Shown: in pieces, positions 1-6,338 of the stretch | Numbering within the stretch: position 1 is the stretch's first letter | How the letters are laid out: every line of letters starts with the position of its first letter | NCBI GenBank assembly: GCA_963522175.1 | Contig: CAUQXC010000022.1 | Coordinates: forward strand, 1 to 7,523 | From: CAKAHY01 sp963522175 | GTDB lineage: Bacteria > Bacillota > Clostridia > Lachnospirales > Lachnospiraceae | Direction: 5' to 3' | Length of the DNA stretch: 7,523 nucleotides | Notes under the pieces: generated by a model | The model's input: the letters and a program-made list of their open reading frames with translations, nothing else | What the model was told of the DNA's origin: nothing | The model's database searches: none | Program-made: the position numbers and the translations under genes

Positions 1-1
1 A

Positions 2-37
2 GTTTGACTACCATATGAAATTACACTACTCTCAAAC
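2..37 (-). CRISPR. Leader-proximal type II-A CRISPR repeat (array continues off the left edge)
   Basis: Read on the minus strand, this 36-base unit starts GTTTGAGAGTAG and ends GTAGTCAAAC, the length and form of type II-A repeats. Its ends form a 6-bp terminal inverted repeat (GTTTGA / TCAAAC). It is identified as a true repeat because the tracrRNA anti-repeat at 6084-6110 matches its complement at 26 of 27 positions, the one difference giving a G-U wobble. It lies directly downstream of csn2 in the order expected for the operon. Only one copy is visible; the first spacer would begin at position 1 and run leftward out of the window, so spacer number and content cannot be seen. Confidence 0.9.
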
Positions 38-82
38 CTCAATTTGAGAGTAAATGCCACTACTACATTCGTAATTTCATAT
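13..82. repeat. Split inverted repeat joining leader and first CRISPR repeat
   Basis: Two perfect complementary pairs are arranged co-linearly. Bases 27-36 pair with 43-52 (10 bp, loop of 6), and bases 13-24 pair with 71-82 (12 bp). Between the two stems are 2 bases on the repeat side (25-26) and 18 on the leader side (53-70). The leader therefore carries most of an anti-repeat, interrupted by an insertion. In leader RNA this would make a long hairpin that covers positions 2-25 of the 36-base first repeat. Confidence 0.75.
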
Positions 83-87
83 AATAA
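38..87 (-). promoter_or_regulatory. CRISPR leader, about 50 bp, ending in a leader-anchoring-like motif
   Basis: This is the whole gap between the csn2 stop codon and the first repeat. Its last bases (minus strand, 44-38) are AATTGAG, one base different from ATTTGAG, the leader-anchoring sequence described in streptococcal type II-A systems that directs Cas1-Cas2 to the leader end. New spacers would be inserted at 37/38. The leader also holds two blocks complementary to the first repeat (43-52 and 71-82) and a short direct repeat-like block (52-63). The location and motif are seen; the integration role is inferred from the family. Confidence 0.75.
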
Positions 88-759
88 TTAGTATAACTCA
101 CACAAATCACTGTCTATTATATACTCATTCACATCAAATTTCAAATTTAACTGCATATTTTCTATAAACAATATAATCAGCCCTTTGTATTTCGCATGTT
201 CTTTCAAAAACTCCATATCCTGTTCATTCATATATTTCATGCAAGATATAAAAATAAAAATCTCTCTTCCCAACAAACGCTGAGTATTGGATGAGTATTC
301 TATAAACTTTTCAATAAACCTTCCTTCCGGCTCTTTAAGGTGTACATCAAAGCTCTTTAGTAAGCCTCCTATTTCAAAGTTTTCTTCAAAGTCCAAGTCA
401 TAATCGGTAGATACCTTCAACTCATCCAATAACTCAAGAAATTTGCTACATATCACACTGAATTCTTCTGAACTTTCAGAACATCGTATGTCCTCTATCA
501 GCTCGGTGAAAAGCCTTTTTTGTACTTCCTTTTTATCATATTTAAGATCTAAGGGTGACAAAAGTATTTCGGCTTTTTTGCAAATTTCTTCCTTTTCATT
601 TTTATCAAACAACTCTATATCAAAATTCTTTTTATTTAACCTATCATCCAAAGCAATAACAATTTTTTCAAATTCATTAGGATTTTCAATGATAAGCGTA
701 TTAAATTTATCTCTGCATAAATCAAAATCAATATTCAAACTATAATATCTAAGCTTCAT
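88..759 (-). CDS. csn2: CRISPR-associated protein Csn2, short form
   Basis: This 223-residue protein has the length of the short Csn2 family, which forms a ring-shaped tetramer threaded by double-stranded DNA ends and is needed for spacer acquisition in type II-A systems. Segments recall S. pyogenes Csn2 from memory: TLIIENPNEFEKIV near residues 21-34, the acidic ELFDKNEKEEI near 49-59, and a C-terminal lobe with strand FIFIS (168-172) followed by LIILFIEN (194-201). It has no nuclease motif, as expected. The start codon overlaps the cas2 stop (ATGA, 759-756), so translation is probably coupled; a GAAAGG about 11 bases upstream is only a fair ribosome binding site. It is the last gene of the cas operon, and its position next to the array defines subtype II-A. 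Confidence 0.93.
   Translation of the reverse strand: MKLRYYSLNIDFDLCRDKFNTLIIENPNEFEKIVIALDDRLNKKNFDIELFDKNEKEEICKKAEILLSPLDLKYDKKEVQKRLFTELIEDIRCSESSEEFSVICSKFLELLDELKVSTDYDLDFEENFEIGGLLKSFDVHLKEPEGRFIEKFIEYSSNTQRLLGREIFIFISCMKYMNEQDMEFLKEHAKYKGLIILFIENMQLNLKFDVNEYIIDSDLCELY
90..116 (-). promoter_or_regulatory. Candidate promoter for the CRISPR array
   Basis: On the minus strand TAGACA (116-111) and TATACT (95-90) resemble -35 and -10 boxes, at 5/6 matches each. The spacer is 15 bp, shorter than the ideal 17, which lowers confidence. Transcription would begin near 83, so the RNA would start almost exactly at the leader block that is complementary to the first repeat. The promoter overlaps the last codons of csn2. 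Read-through from the cas operon is an alternative source of array RNA, since no terminator is seen after csn2. Confidence 0.4.
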
Positions 760-1076
760 AAAATTATCAGCCTTTCATCCGAGTCTATAATGTTGCACTT
801 TTTTTCCCCACAGATATACTCCATCTTTGAAAATTGTTTTTCCGTAATAGCCAAAAGAGAAACTAAACCCTCTGCAGGCTTATTACTTCTGACAGACTCT
901 ATTATCGAATTCGCAACCGTTTGATTTAATGCAAGCTTACAATATACACTTTCTTGTAGCATCATAAAGCCCTTTTTAATTAAGAACTTTCTAAAATTCC
1001 TGTAATCTCTTTTATTATCCATCGTTTCGGTAGGTAAATCAAAAAACACAATAACTCTCATATATCTATAGCTCAT
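756..1076 (-). CDS. cas2: CRISPR-associated protein Cas2
   Basis: A 106-residue Cas2. The N-terminal MSYRYMRVIVFFDLPTET matches the ferredoxin-fold first strand of type II-A Cas2 proteins, with the conserved Asp at residue 13, followed by the NFRKFLIKKGF helix (about 27-37) and the ESVYCKL strand (42-48). Cas2 dimerises and bridges two Cas1 dimers to form the spacer integrase; in this complex it is structural and needs no catalysis. The start at MSYRYMR is preferred because that N-terminus is typical of the subfamily, although no strong ribosome binding site is visible. It overlaps the end of cas1 by 11 bases and csn2 by 4, so coupling to cas1 translation is likely. An internal start at residue 6 is possible. 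Confidence 0.95.
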   Translation of the reverse strand: MSYRYMRVIVFFDLPTETMDNKRDYRNFRKFLIKKGFMMLQESVYCKLALNQTVANSIIESVRSNKPAEGLVSLLAITEKQFSKMEYICGEKKCNIIDSDERLIIL

Positions 1077-1944
1077 CTTTGTAAAATTTTATTTCTGCGA
1101 CATCCCTTTCATTTAATGCAAGAAACACACTTTTAGTATATATTTTTATGGCATTATTCAACATATTTTGCTTGCCGTCTATATACACCTCTTTATTAAA
1201 CAAATCCAATATGATCATTTTTTCTTCATGCCCAAAAACTTCAAGAGACATATTTACAACCTGCTCATCTATAAGTATCCTAAACGGTTCCATAAGATCC
1301 GAAGCTAAATTAAAATGATTAAACATGTTATCGTGAAATAAACCTATTTGTGTTATGAAACCGTTAGAAACAACTTCCCTGTTGAATGCCGCAAGTATAA
1401 GGCTATATCCATAATTCAAGGCTGCGTTTATATCATTATCCGCACTTCTTGAAAAATCCATGCCGAACAAAGCATTAAAATAAACCTTTGCCGCATGCCC
1501 CTCTCTGTTACTTTCGTCTCCCATTTTAATTTCCAATGTATAAGATTTCAGCATATCCGCCTGTTCCATATATCCCAGTTTGTATAGCAGATTCATCTGA
1601 TTTCTAATCTTTTCCGTTACTATTTCCGTCCAAATCAGCTTTTTAATCTCCTCATCCCAAGACATTTGTTGTCTTATTTTTAAACTGCTGTCATGACAAC
1701 CGTAAAAAGGACTAAGCTCCGATTGAGGATTATGCTTCTCATCGCAAAAAACCACTTTTACCTTCTTTCTTACAAGTTCGGATATTAATGTACTTGTAAG
1801 AGATACGGCTGTAGACTCAATCAAAAGTAAAGCTATCTCTCCTATATAAATCTTCTTGGTTTCCTCCTGTTTACGGACTACAAGATAATCCATCTTGTAG
1901 TCCAATTTTGCACAGCCTGTAATTACCACCTGACGCCAACTCAT
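1066..1944 (-). CDS. cas1: CRISPR-associated endonuclease/integrase Cas1 (type II)
   Basis: A 292-residue Cas1, normal length for type II. The N-terminal beta domain begins MSWRQVVITG, as in type II-A relatives. The helical catalytic domain carries the expected metal-binding residues: Glu148 in NREGHAA, His204 in GLFHDN, and Glu219 (with Asp216) in NLASDLMEPFR. Other family blocks are HDSSLKIRQQ (84-93) and DNDINAALNYGY (169-180). With Cas2 it integrates new spacers at the leader-repeat junction. The start ATG overlaps the cas9 stop (ATGA, 1944-1941), and an AGGA 7 bases upstream lies inside the cas9 coding end. No damage is visible. Confidence 0.97.
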   Translation of the reverse strand: MSWRQVVITGCAKLDYKMDYLVVRKQEETKKIYIGEIALLLIESTAVSLTSTLISELVRKKVKVVFCDEKHNPQSELSPFYGCHDSSLKIRQQMSWDEEIKKLIWTEIVTEKIRNQMNLLYKLGYMEQADMLKSYTLEIKMGDESNREGHAAKVYFNALFGMDFSRSADNDINAALNYGYSLILAAFNREVVSNGFITQIGLFHDNMFNHFNLASDLMEPFRILIDEQVVNMSLEVFGHEEKMIILDLFNKEVYIDGKQNMLNNAIKIYTKSVFLALNERDVAEIKFYKDEL

Positions 1945-4900
1945 AGTTTTATCCTATTCTCTATAAGACCTGTAACGGATTGATTCACCAAAAGTAACTT
2001 ACCTTTGCACATAGTGCTTTTACTAACTGCAATGTTGCCTACCGTTTTTCCCGCACCTAAAAATGATAAATCTGTCACACTTGTCGCATCACATCTTAAT
2101 AAAGTTAAGGCATTATTCAATAACTTCATCTTTCCAAGCAAATTATCGGATTTTCTGAATTCCTCTCTTTTTTCCTCCAAAAGTTTATATTGATTTGCCG
2201 GTCTTTTAAGATACACCGTTTTCAATTTCTCCGTTAATGTATCATATAGACAATCCAATTTTTCATGATCTATTTTATCTATTTCACTGTTAGGTTCGTA
2301 ATCCGCATCTTTATTCAAAAATTTTTCAATACGCCTTATTGTTTCCGCATTCTTCTCATCCAGCCTTAATTGCAAATTGTTTTTTAATAAAAGTTGCTTT
2401 TCATTTTCCCCTCTTATTCTCATAGGAAAGCCATCCACAATAAGTAACGAATTTTTCTTTATTTTCGGATAAATAACTTTTACGTTTTCCAAGCCTTTTA
2501 TTCTTGTGCAATAATCCAAAAATGCATCAGGTTTATGTTGAAGCATATTAGCCACATAAAGAGGAACTGCTATTATATTTCTCACCCTATTTATTTTTTT
2601 CCCTTTTTTCTCATCAAACTCTATTAATGAAAAGTATGAACTTGTAGGGCTGTTGTATCCGCCATATTTTGATATATCAAGGTTTGCTTTAAGAGGTATG
2701 TTCGAGTCTTCATTTTTTCTTTTTACACTTGCATTAAAGAGCTCTCCTTTTTCGCAGTAGCAATGTTCCGTATATAAAACCTTATCACTTTCCATCACAT
2801 TTCTAACGGTTTTTATACTACCCTTTGCCTTATCTGCATCCCATACCTTGCTATTTCCTTTCAATACATCATAATCAAATATTTTGTTTAAGCTATATTC
2901 TTTTCCTTTATTCTGTTGCAACCATTTTATAGGATTCGAAGTGAACTTTGTATTGTAAACATTTCCGACTACAATATTCAAATATGCATCTTTTGCATGG
3001 TGATAATCATTCAGTCTCCTTGATTTTAGTATTTTTAGGGTATCATGCCTAAAATCCGACACCAGATTGGCTTTAACGTATACAAGTTCAGACTTTTCAT
3101 ATATAAGCTTAAAAGTATCGGCTAAAATTTTTGTAGACTGCCTTGTTTCAACCAACTGCCTGTTTATAAAGCCGGATAACTCTTCCTCTGTAAAGTTGCC
3201 CTTTTTCATAAGTCTGTCGTACTTTTTCTTGCTGATAAGCCCCTTATCAAGTAAGGCTTTCCAATACCCTTGCATCCTATCTTGTATCTCGGCGGTTAGT
3301 ACTTCATTACTCTTTTTGCTGTTTATATCTTTATTTACCAGAACAAGGTTATCCATACTGTCATCCTTGATCTTCGACTGTGGATATATGTGATCTTTAT
3401 CCCATTTGGAATTTTTATGAATCAGAGAATCAAAGTCTATATTTTCACCCGTATACATGCATTTTCCCATTTGTGTATAATACAAAAACAATTTTCTGCT
3501 GTTAAAATCTCTCTCATCCCTTTTTTCTATCTCATCCAAAAATCTTTCCCTGATATCTTTTTCACAATTTTTATACAAGGATATCAACCGGTCTTTTCTT
3601 GAGGTGGTTCTTACTTTCTTTTTTGATTCCTCCTCGCCTCTTGCCATTTCAAGAAAAATTTTCTTAGGTTCCTCTCCCATGACTTTTTTTACTTCTTCGA
3701 CAATTTTCACACTTTGCCATATTGCTCTTTTTACAGAAGGAGAACAGAATAAATTTTCTACCACACTCTTATAATTTATTTTCTCTATTTTCCCAAGTTT
3801 GTCTTTATTTATGGCATCTATTTCTTCTCTAAATGTAAAACGTCCGCTAAGAATTTGCATCAAGTTATTATTTGTCTCCCATAATGCTTCAATGATATTG
3901 AAACATTCACCGCTCTCTTTATCCGTACCTGATACCTCTTTCAAAAACTTCCCGGAAAAGTTTCCCCAGCCTTTATAACTGAGCTTACATATGTTTTTCA
4001 GTTCCTCAGCACTTATCTCATCAGAATATTCTTTTGCTATAACATTCTTAAGCATCTTTTTATCATCACCGTAGATAGTTATCCACTTTATAATATTCTC
4101 AACCATCTCTTGAACCTTTGTCTGCTCTATTCTGTCTCCGAAAACCTTTTTCTTAAAATCCAGATATGAGTTTAAAGACGATTTAAAATCAATATCAAAG
4201 CCGCTTAAATCTTCTTTTTTAAGTTCCGGTAAGTCTCTTCTTAAATAGTCTAAAAGTTTTTTACCCGTAACCTTGTTACTTTGCTTGAATAAGTCATTAT
4301 ATATATCCTGCTTTAAGCTCTCCGAAGCCTTGTTCCCTCTAATTTTGAGATTATTTAATTCATTTAAGACCATATACTTTGTGTACAATAATGAATTCTT
4401 AGGCAAAACATCTTCACCTATCAAGTACGTACACTTATTTGTCATTCTTTCTATGAATTTTTGATTGGATTTTTCCAAATCCACTACTTGTTCAAAATTC
4501 CACGGATATATTCTTCCCTCTTGATTTTCTCTCCTTACTATCCAAACATTTGCTCCGTCATCCTTATGTCTGTCACTTAAAGGACCCACAAAATAAGGTA
4601 TTCTGAACACAAACAAACTCCTAATTTTATCCTTGTTGCTTACTCCGGATTTGTCTTTTAAGTTTAAAAATTCTAAATATTTTGAGGCATTATCAAGTAT
4701 GGAATTCAACTCTATCTCATTTACCTGATAAGGAACAACTCCATTTTCTTTACCTCTTTGTAAAGGCAACAAATCTCTCATTTCACAGCCTCTAATGAAG
4801 CTGCTTAATATTTCTTCATCTGTTTTATCCGGTTTTATCGAACTTAATATACTTTTGAGTTCCTTATAGAAGTCCTCGTCTGAACAACGTTTTACATTAT

Positions 4901-6020
4901 ATTTTTTATTATTCTTCTTTAAATTTCCCACAAAAGAAGCATAGTTGTTCTTTTCTTTATCAGAGTTGAAAAACCTATTGTATACTTCCTTTTTACAATA
5001 TTTTAATATTAGTCTTCTTAGTTCTTTGAGATTTTCATCATGCTTGTTATATTTTTTAACTTTTGCACAAGATATAAATCTTTCATCTTGCAAAATATCG
5101 GTCAGTATACTCCAATCATACACAGCCTTTATCAAATCAATCAAATAAGTCTTATCTTCCAGCTCATTATCAAGATTTTCTCTTATGGTTTCATCATATT
5201 TTGTCTCCCCAAAAGAAAAAGATGTCGTTTCAAACTTTTCTTTATCCATTAAGAAAAGTTTTGTTAAATCTCCTTTGTTACCCACAATAAACTTGCATAC
5301 CTGCTCGACTATACCCCTTTTCTCTTTTGCAGAAATCCTACTTTCCACACTGTCGTTTATGTCAAATAATACAGACAGTTCTTTAGCTTTTTCACTTTTT
5401 GATAAATTTTTTTCTACTAAAATTTTTTGAAATTCAGCTTTGTTTTTTTCGGATATATCAATATCAGCTTCAAGCTCATTACACAAAGCCTCGAACATAG
5501 CATTAAATGTATTGAAAAAATCCTTTGCACTGTCCAAGTCTCCTTGTACAAGAAAATGCCCTCTGTATTTTATAATATTATGCAATGCCAAATATACCAA
5601 CCGAATATCATGGGCTGACGTATTTTCTATAAGTTCTTTTCGCAAGTGAAAAACAGTCGGATAGTCCTCATAATAGTCCAAGTCTGTATAATCCTTGTCT
5701 TTAAACAGTGTATAGAAGGACTTTTGACTTTTATCCTCAATATGAAGCCTGCTCTCATTCAACCTTATAAAGAATGTGCTGTCAATCTTTGACATTTCTT
5801 CCGCAAATATCTCTTGTAATAAATCTATTCTCTGTTTTCTTCTCTCCAACCTTCTTCTTATGGCTCTTTTACTTCTTCTTTCAGCAGCGGTTTGAGCTAC
5901 TTCAAATAATCGCACACCCCACATATCTTTGCCCTTAAATTTACATAGTTCATAATTTTCATTACAAACTGCCCAGCCTACCGAAGCGCTTCCTACGTCA
6001 AGCCCCAAATAATAATCCAT
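1941..6020 (-). CDS. cas9: Cas9 RNA-guided DNA endonuclease, type II-A
   Basis: A 1359-residue Cas9, close to the 1368 of S. pyogenes. Domains in order: RuvC-I (MDYYLGLDVG, catalytic Asp8), arginine-rich bridge helix (about 48-72), REC lobe (about 75-740), RuvC-II (IFLEMAR, Glu791), HNH (DKDHIYPQSKIKDDS, Asp876 and His877, with Asn900 as the likely third residue), RuvC-III (DYHHAKDAYLN, His1008 and Asp1011), and PAM-interacting C-terminus ending in NQSVTGL. All nuclease residues are present, so both target strands should be cut under crRNA:tracrRNA guidance. The start at 6020 is chosen because MDYYLGLDVG is the normal N-terminus and AGGAGGG sits 8 bases upstream. An in-frame ATG at 6095 would add 25 residues without Cas9 character and lies within the tracrRNA. 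Many blocks, for example KCTYLIGEDVLPK, recall Filifactor alocis Cas9 from memory. It is the first gene of the operon cas9-cas1-cas2-csn2. Confidence 0.98.
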   Translation of the reverse strand: MDYYLGLDVGSASVGWAVCNENYELCKFKGKDMWGVRLFEVAQTAAERRSKRAIRRRLERRKQRIDLLQEIFAEEMSKIDSTFFIRLNESRLHIEDKSQKSFYTLFKDKDYTDLDYYEDYPTVFHLRKELIENTSAHDIRLVYLALHNIIKYRGHFLVQGDLDSAKDFFNTFNAMFEALCNELEADIDISEKNKAEFQKILVEKNLSKSEKAKELSVLFDINDSVESRISAKEKRGIVEQVCKFIVGNKGDLTKLFLMDKEKFETTSFSFGETKYDETIRENLDNELEDKTYLIDLIKAVYDWSILTDILQDERFISCAKVKKYNKHDENLKELRRLILKYCKKEVYNRFFNSDKEKNNYASFVGNLKKNNKKYNVKRCSDEDFYKELKSILSSIKPDKTDEEILSSFIRGCEMRDLLPLQRGKENGVVPYQVNEIELNSILDNASKYLEFLNLKDKSGVSNKDKIRSLFVFRIPYFVGPLSDRHKDDGANVWIVRRENQEGRIYPWNFEQVVDLEKSNQKFIERMTNKCTYLIGEDVLPKNSLLYTKYMVLNELNNLKIRGNKASESLKQDIYNDLFKQSNKVTGKKLLDYLRRDLPELKKEDLSGFDIDFKSSLNSYLDFKKKVFGDRIEQTKVQEMVENIIKWITIYGDDKKMLKNVIAKEYSDEISAEELKNICKLSYKGWGNFSGKFLKEVSGTDKESGECFNIIEALWETNNNLMQILSGRFTFREEIDAINKDKLGKIEKINYKSVVENLFCSPSVKRAIWQSVKIVEEVKKVMGEEPKKIFLEMARGEEESKKKVRTTSRKDRLISLYKNCEKDIRERFLDEIEKRDERDFNSRKLFLYYTQMGKCMYTGENIDFDSLIHKNSKWDKDHIYPQSKIKDDSMDNLVLVNKDINSKKSNEVLTAEIQDRMQGYWKALLDKGLISKKKYDRLMKKGNFTEEELSGFINRQLVETRQSTKILADTFKLIYEKSELVYVKANLVSDFRHDTLKILKSRRLNDYHHAKDAYLNIVVGNVYNTKFTSNPIKWLQQNKGKEYSLNKIFDYDVLKGNSKVWDADKAKGSIKTVRNVMESDKVLYTEHCYCEKGELFNASVKRKNEDSNIPLKANLDISKYGGYNSPTSSYFSLIEFDEKKGKKINRVRNIIAVPLYVANMLQHKPDAFLDYCTRIKGLENVKVIYPKIKKNSLLIVDGFPMRIRGENEKQLLLKNNLQLRLDEKNAETIRRIEKFLNKDADYEPNSEIDKIDHEKLDCLYDTLTEKLKTVYLKRPANQYKLLEEKREEFRKSDNLLGKMKLLNNALTLLRCDATSVTDLSFLGAGKTVGNIAVSKSTMCKGKLLLVNQSVTGLIENRIKL

Positions 6021-6028
6021 ACTGCATA

Positions 6029-6035
6029 CCCTCCT
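6029..6035 (-). promoter_or_regulatory. cas9 ribosome binding site
   Basis: On the minus strand AGGAGGG lies 8 bases before the ATG at 6020. It is a near-perfect Shine-Dalgarno sequence and decides the cas9 start in favour of MDYYLGLD over the upstream in-frame ATG at 6095, which has no such site. Confidence 0.9.
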
Positions 6036-6042
6036 AAAATAT

Positions 6043-6071
6043 TTGACATTTTTATAATTTTGCGTTATGAT
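6043..6071 (+). promoter_or_regulatory. tracrRNA promoter
   Basis: TTGACA (6043-6048), a 17-bp spacer and TATGAT (6066-6071) form a near-consensus housekeeping sigma-factor promoter on the + strand. The start would be near 6078, a few bases before the anti-repeat at 6084. It lies in the untranslated region just upstream of cas9 and points away from it. Confidence 0.85.
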
Positions 6072-6090
6072 AAAGAAGATCTCTTTGACT

Positions 6091-6119
6091 ACCATATGAG
6101 ATTACACTACATGGTTCAA
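6091..6119 (-). promoter_or_regulatory. Candidate promoter of the cas9-cas1-cas2-csn2 operon
   Basis: On the minus strand TTGAAC (6119-6114), a 17-bp spacer and TATGGT (6096-6091) each match the consensus at 4 of 6 positions, with ideal spacing. Transcription would start near 6084 and give a 5' untranslated region of about 64 bases. It lies inside the tracrRNA and faces the tracrRNA promoter. The boxes are weak and constrained by the anti-repeat sequence, so this may be chance; a TATAAA nearer to cas9 (minus strand, in 6050-6060) lacks a good -35 partner. Confidence 0.35.
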
Positions 6120-6168
6120 ATAAAGAATTTTTCCAATCACCCTTAGGGGTTCACAATGATGTGAATTT

Positions 6169-6192
6169 AAACTCGCTTTAAGCGAGTTTTTT
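6169..6192 (+). terminator. Intrinsic terminator of the tracrRNA
   Basis: AAACTCGC (6169-6176) pairs with GCGAGTTT (6182-6189) around a TTTAA loop, and a run of six T residues covers 6187-6192. The G+C-rich core followed by U residues is a standard Rho-independent terminator. The hairpin also serves as the last stem-loop of the tracrRNA. Confidence 0.92.
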
Positions 6193-6264
6193 ATTGTATG
6201 TACATTACTCTTTCCCCTTATTCACACAATACTATTGTATTACTTAATCATCGTTTTGAAAAGC

Positions 6265-6292
6265 AAAAAAGCCTTGAAAATCAAGACTTTTT
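6265..6292 (-). terminator. Intrinsic terminator downstream of the NimA-like gene
   Basis: AAAAAG-C-CTTGA (within 6265-6277), loop AAA and TCAAG-A-CTTTTT (6281-6292) form a hairpin with one internal mismatch. It is flanked by A and T runs, so it could act in both directions. On the minus strand it follows the stop codon at 6339 by about 46 bases and ends in a T run. It separates that gene from the tracrRNA/CRISPR locus. The rest of 6193-6338 shows nothing I recognise. Confidence 0.7.
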
Positions 6293-6338
6293 CTTCATAT
6301 TCTCATCTTTTAATTTTACCTATACCCTTTTCTCCCCC

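Larger units (their letters stand above)
6078..6192 (+). ncRNA. tracrRNA for the type II-A system
   Basis: Bases 6084-6110 match the complement of the CRISPR repeat at 26 of 27 positions; the mismatch at 6100 gives a G-U wobble. After a bulge (AUGG on the tracrRNA side, GA on the crRNA side), 6115-6121 pairs with the first bases of the repeat, reproducing the upper stem, bulge and lower stem known from S. pyogenes. The tail shows ACCC-UUAG-GGGU (6139-6150), UUCACA-AUGA-UGUGAA (6150-6165; the two stems share base 6150, so they compete there) and a terminator hairpin (6169-6189). A weak GAA-UUU-UUC hairpin (6125-6133) is possible at the usual nexus position. The RNA pairs with pre-crRNA, allows RNase III cutting and is bound by Cas9. 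The 5' end is inferred from the promoter; the 3' end from the T-tract. Confidence 0.9.

Noticed and set aside
2005..5649. Several plus-strand reading frames of 60-108 residues antisense to cas9
   Set aside because: They are rich in Ser, Phe and Leu, as expected for the complement of Lys/Glu-rich coding sequence, and show no start signals or family features.
6040..6083. A long-form tracrRNA acting as a natural single guide against the cas9 promoter, as in S. pyogenes
   Set aside because: No repeat-like segment that could pair with the anti-repeat is present upstream of it, and no second upstream promoter was seen on the + strand.
6021..6095. N-terminal extension of Cas9 by 25 residues from the in-frame ATG at 6095
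   Set aside because: No ribosome binding site, no Cas9 similarity in the extension, and the ATG lies in the tracrRNA anti-repeat; AGGAGGG clearly serves the ATG at 6020.
6084..6120. The anti-repeat taken as a stray second CRISPR repeat or array
   Set aside because: It is a single degenerate copy with a strong promoter before it and a terminator after it, at the standard tracrRNA position upstream of cas9.
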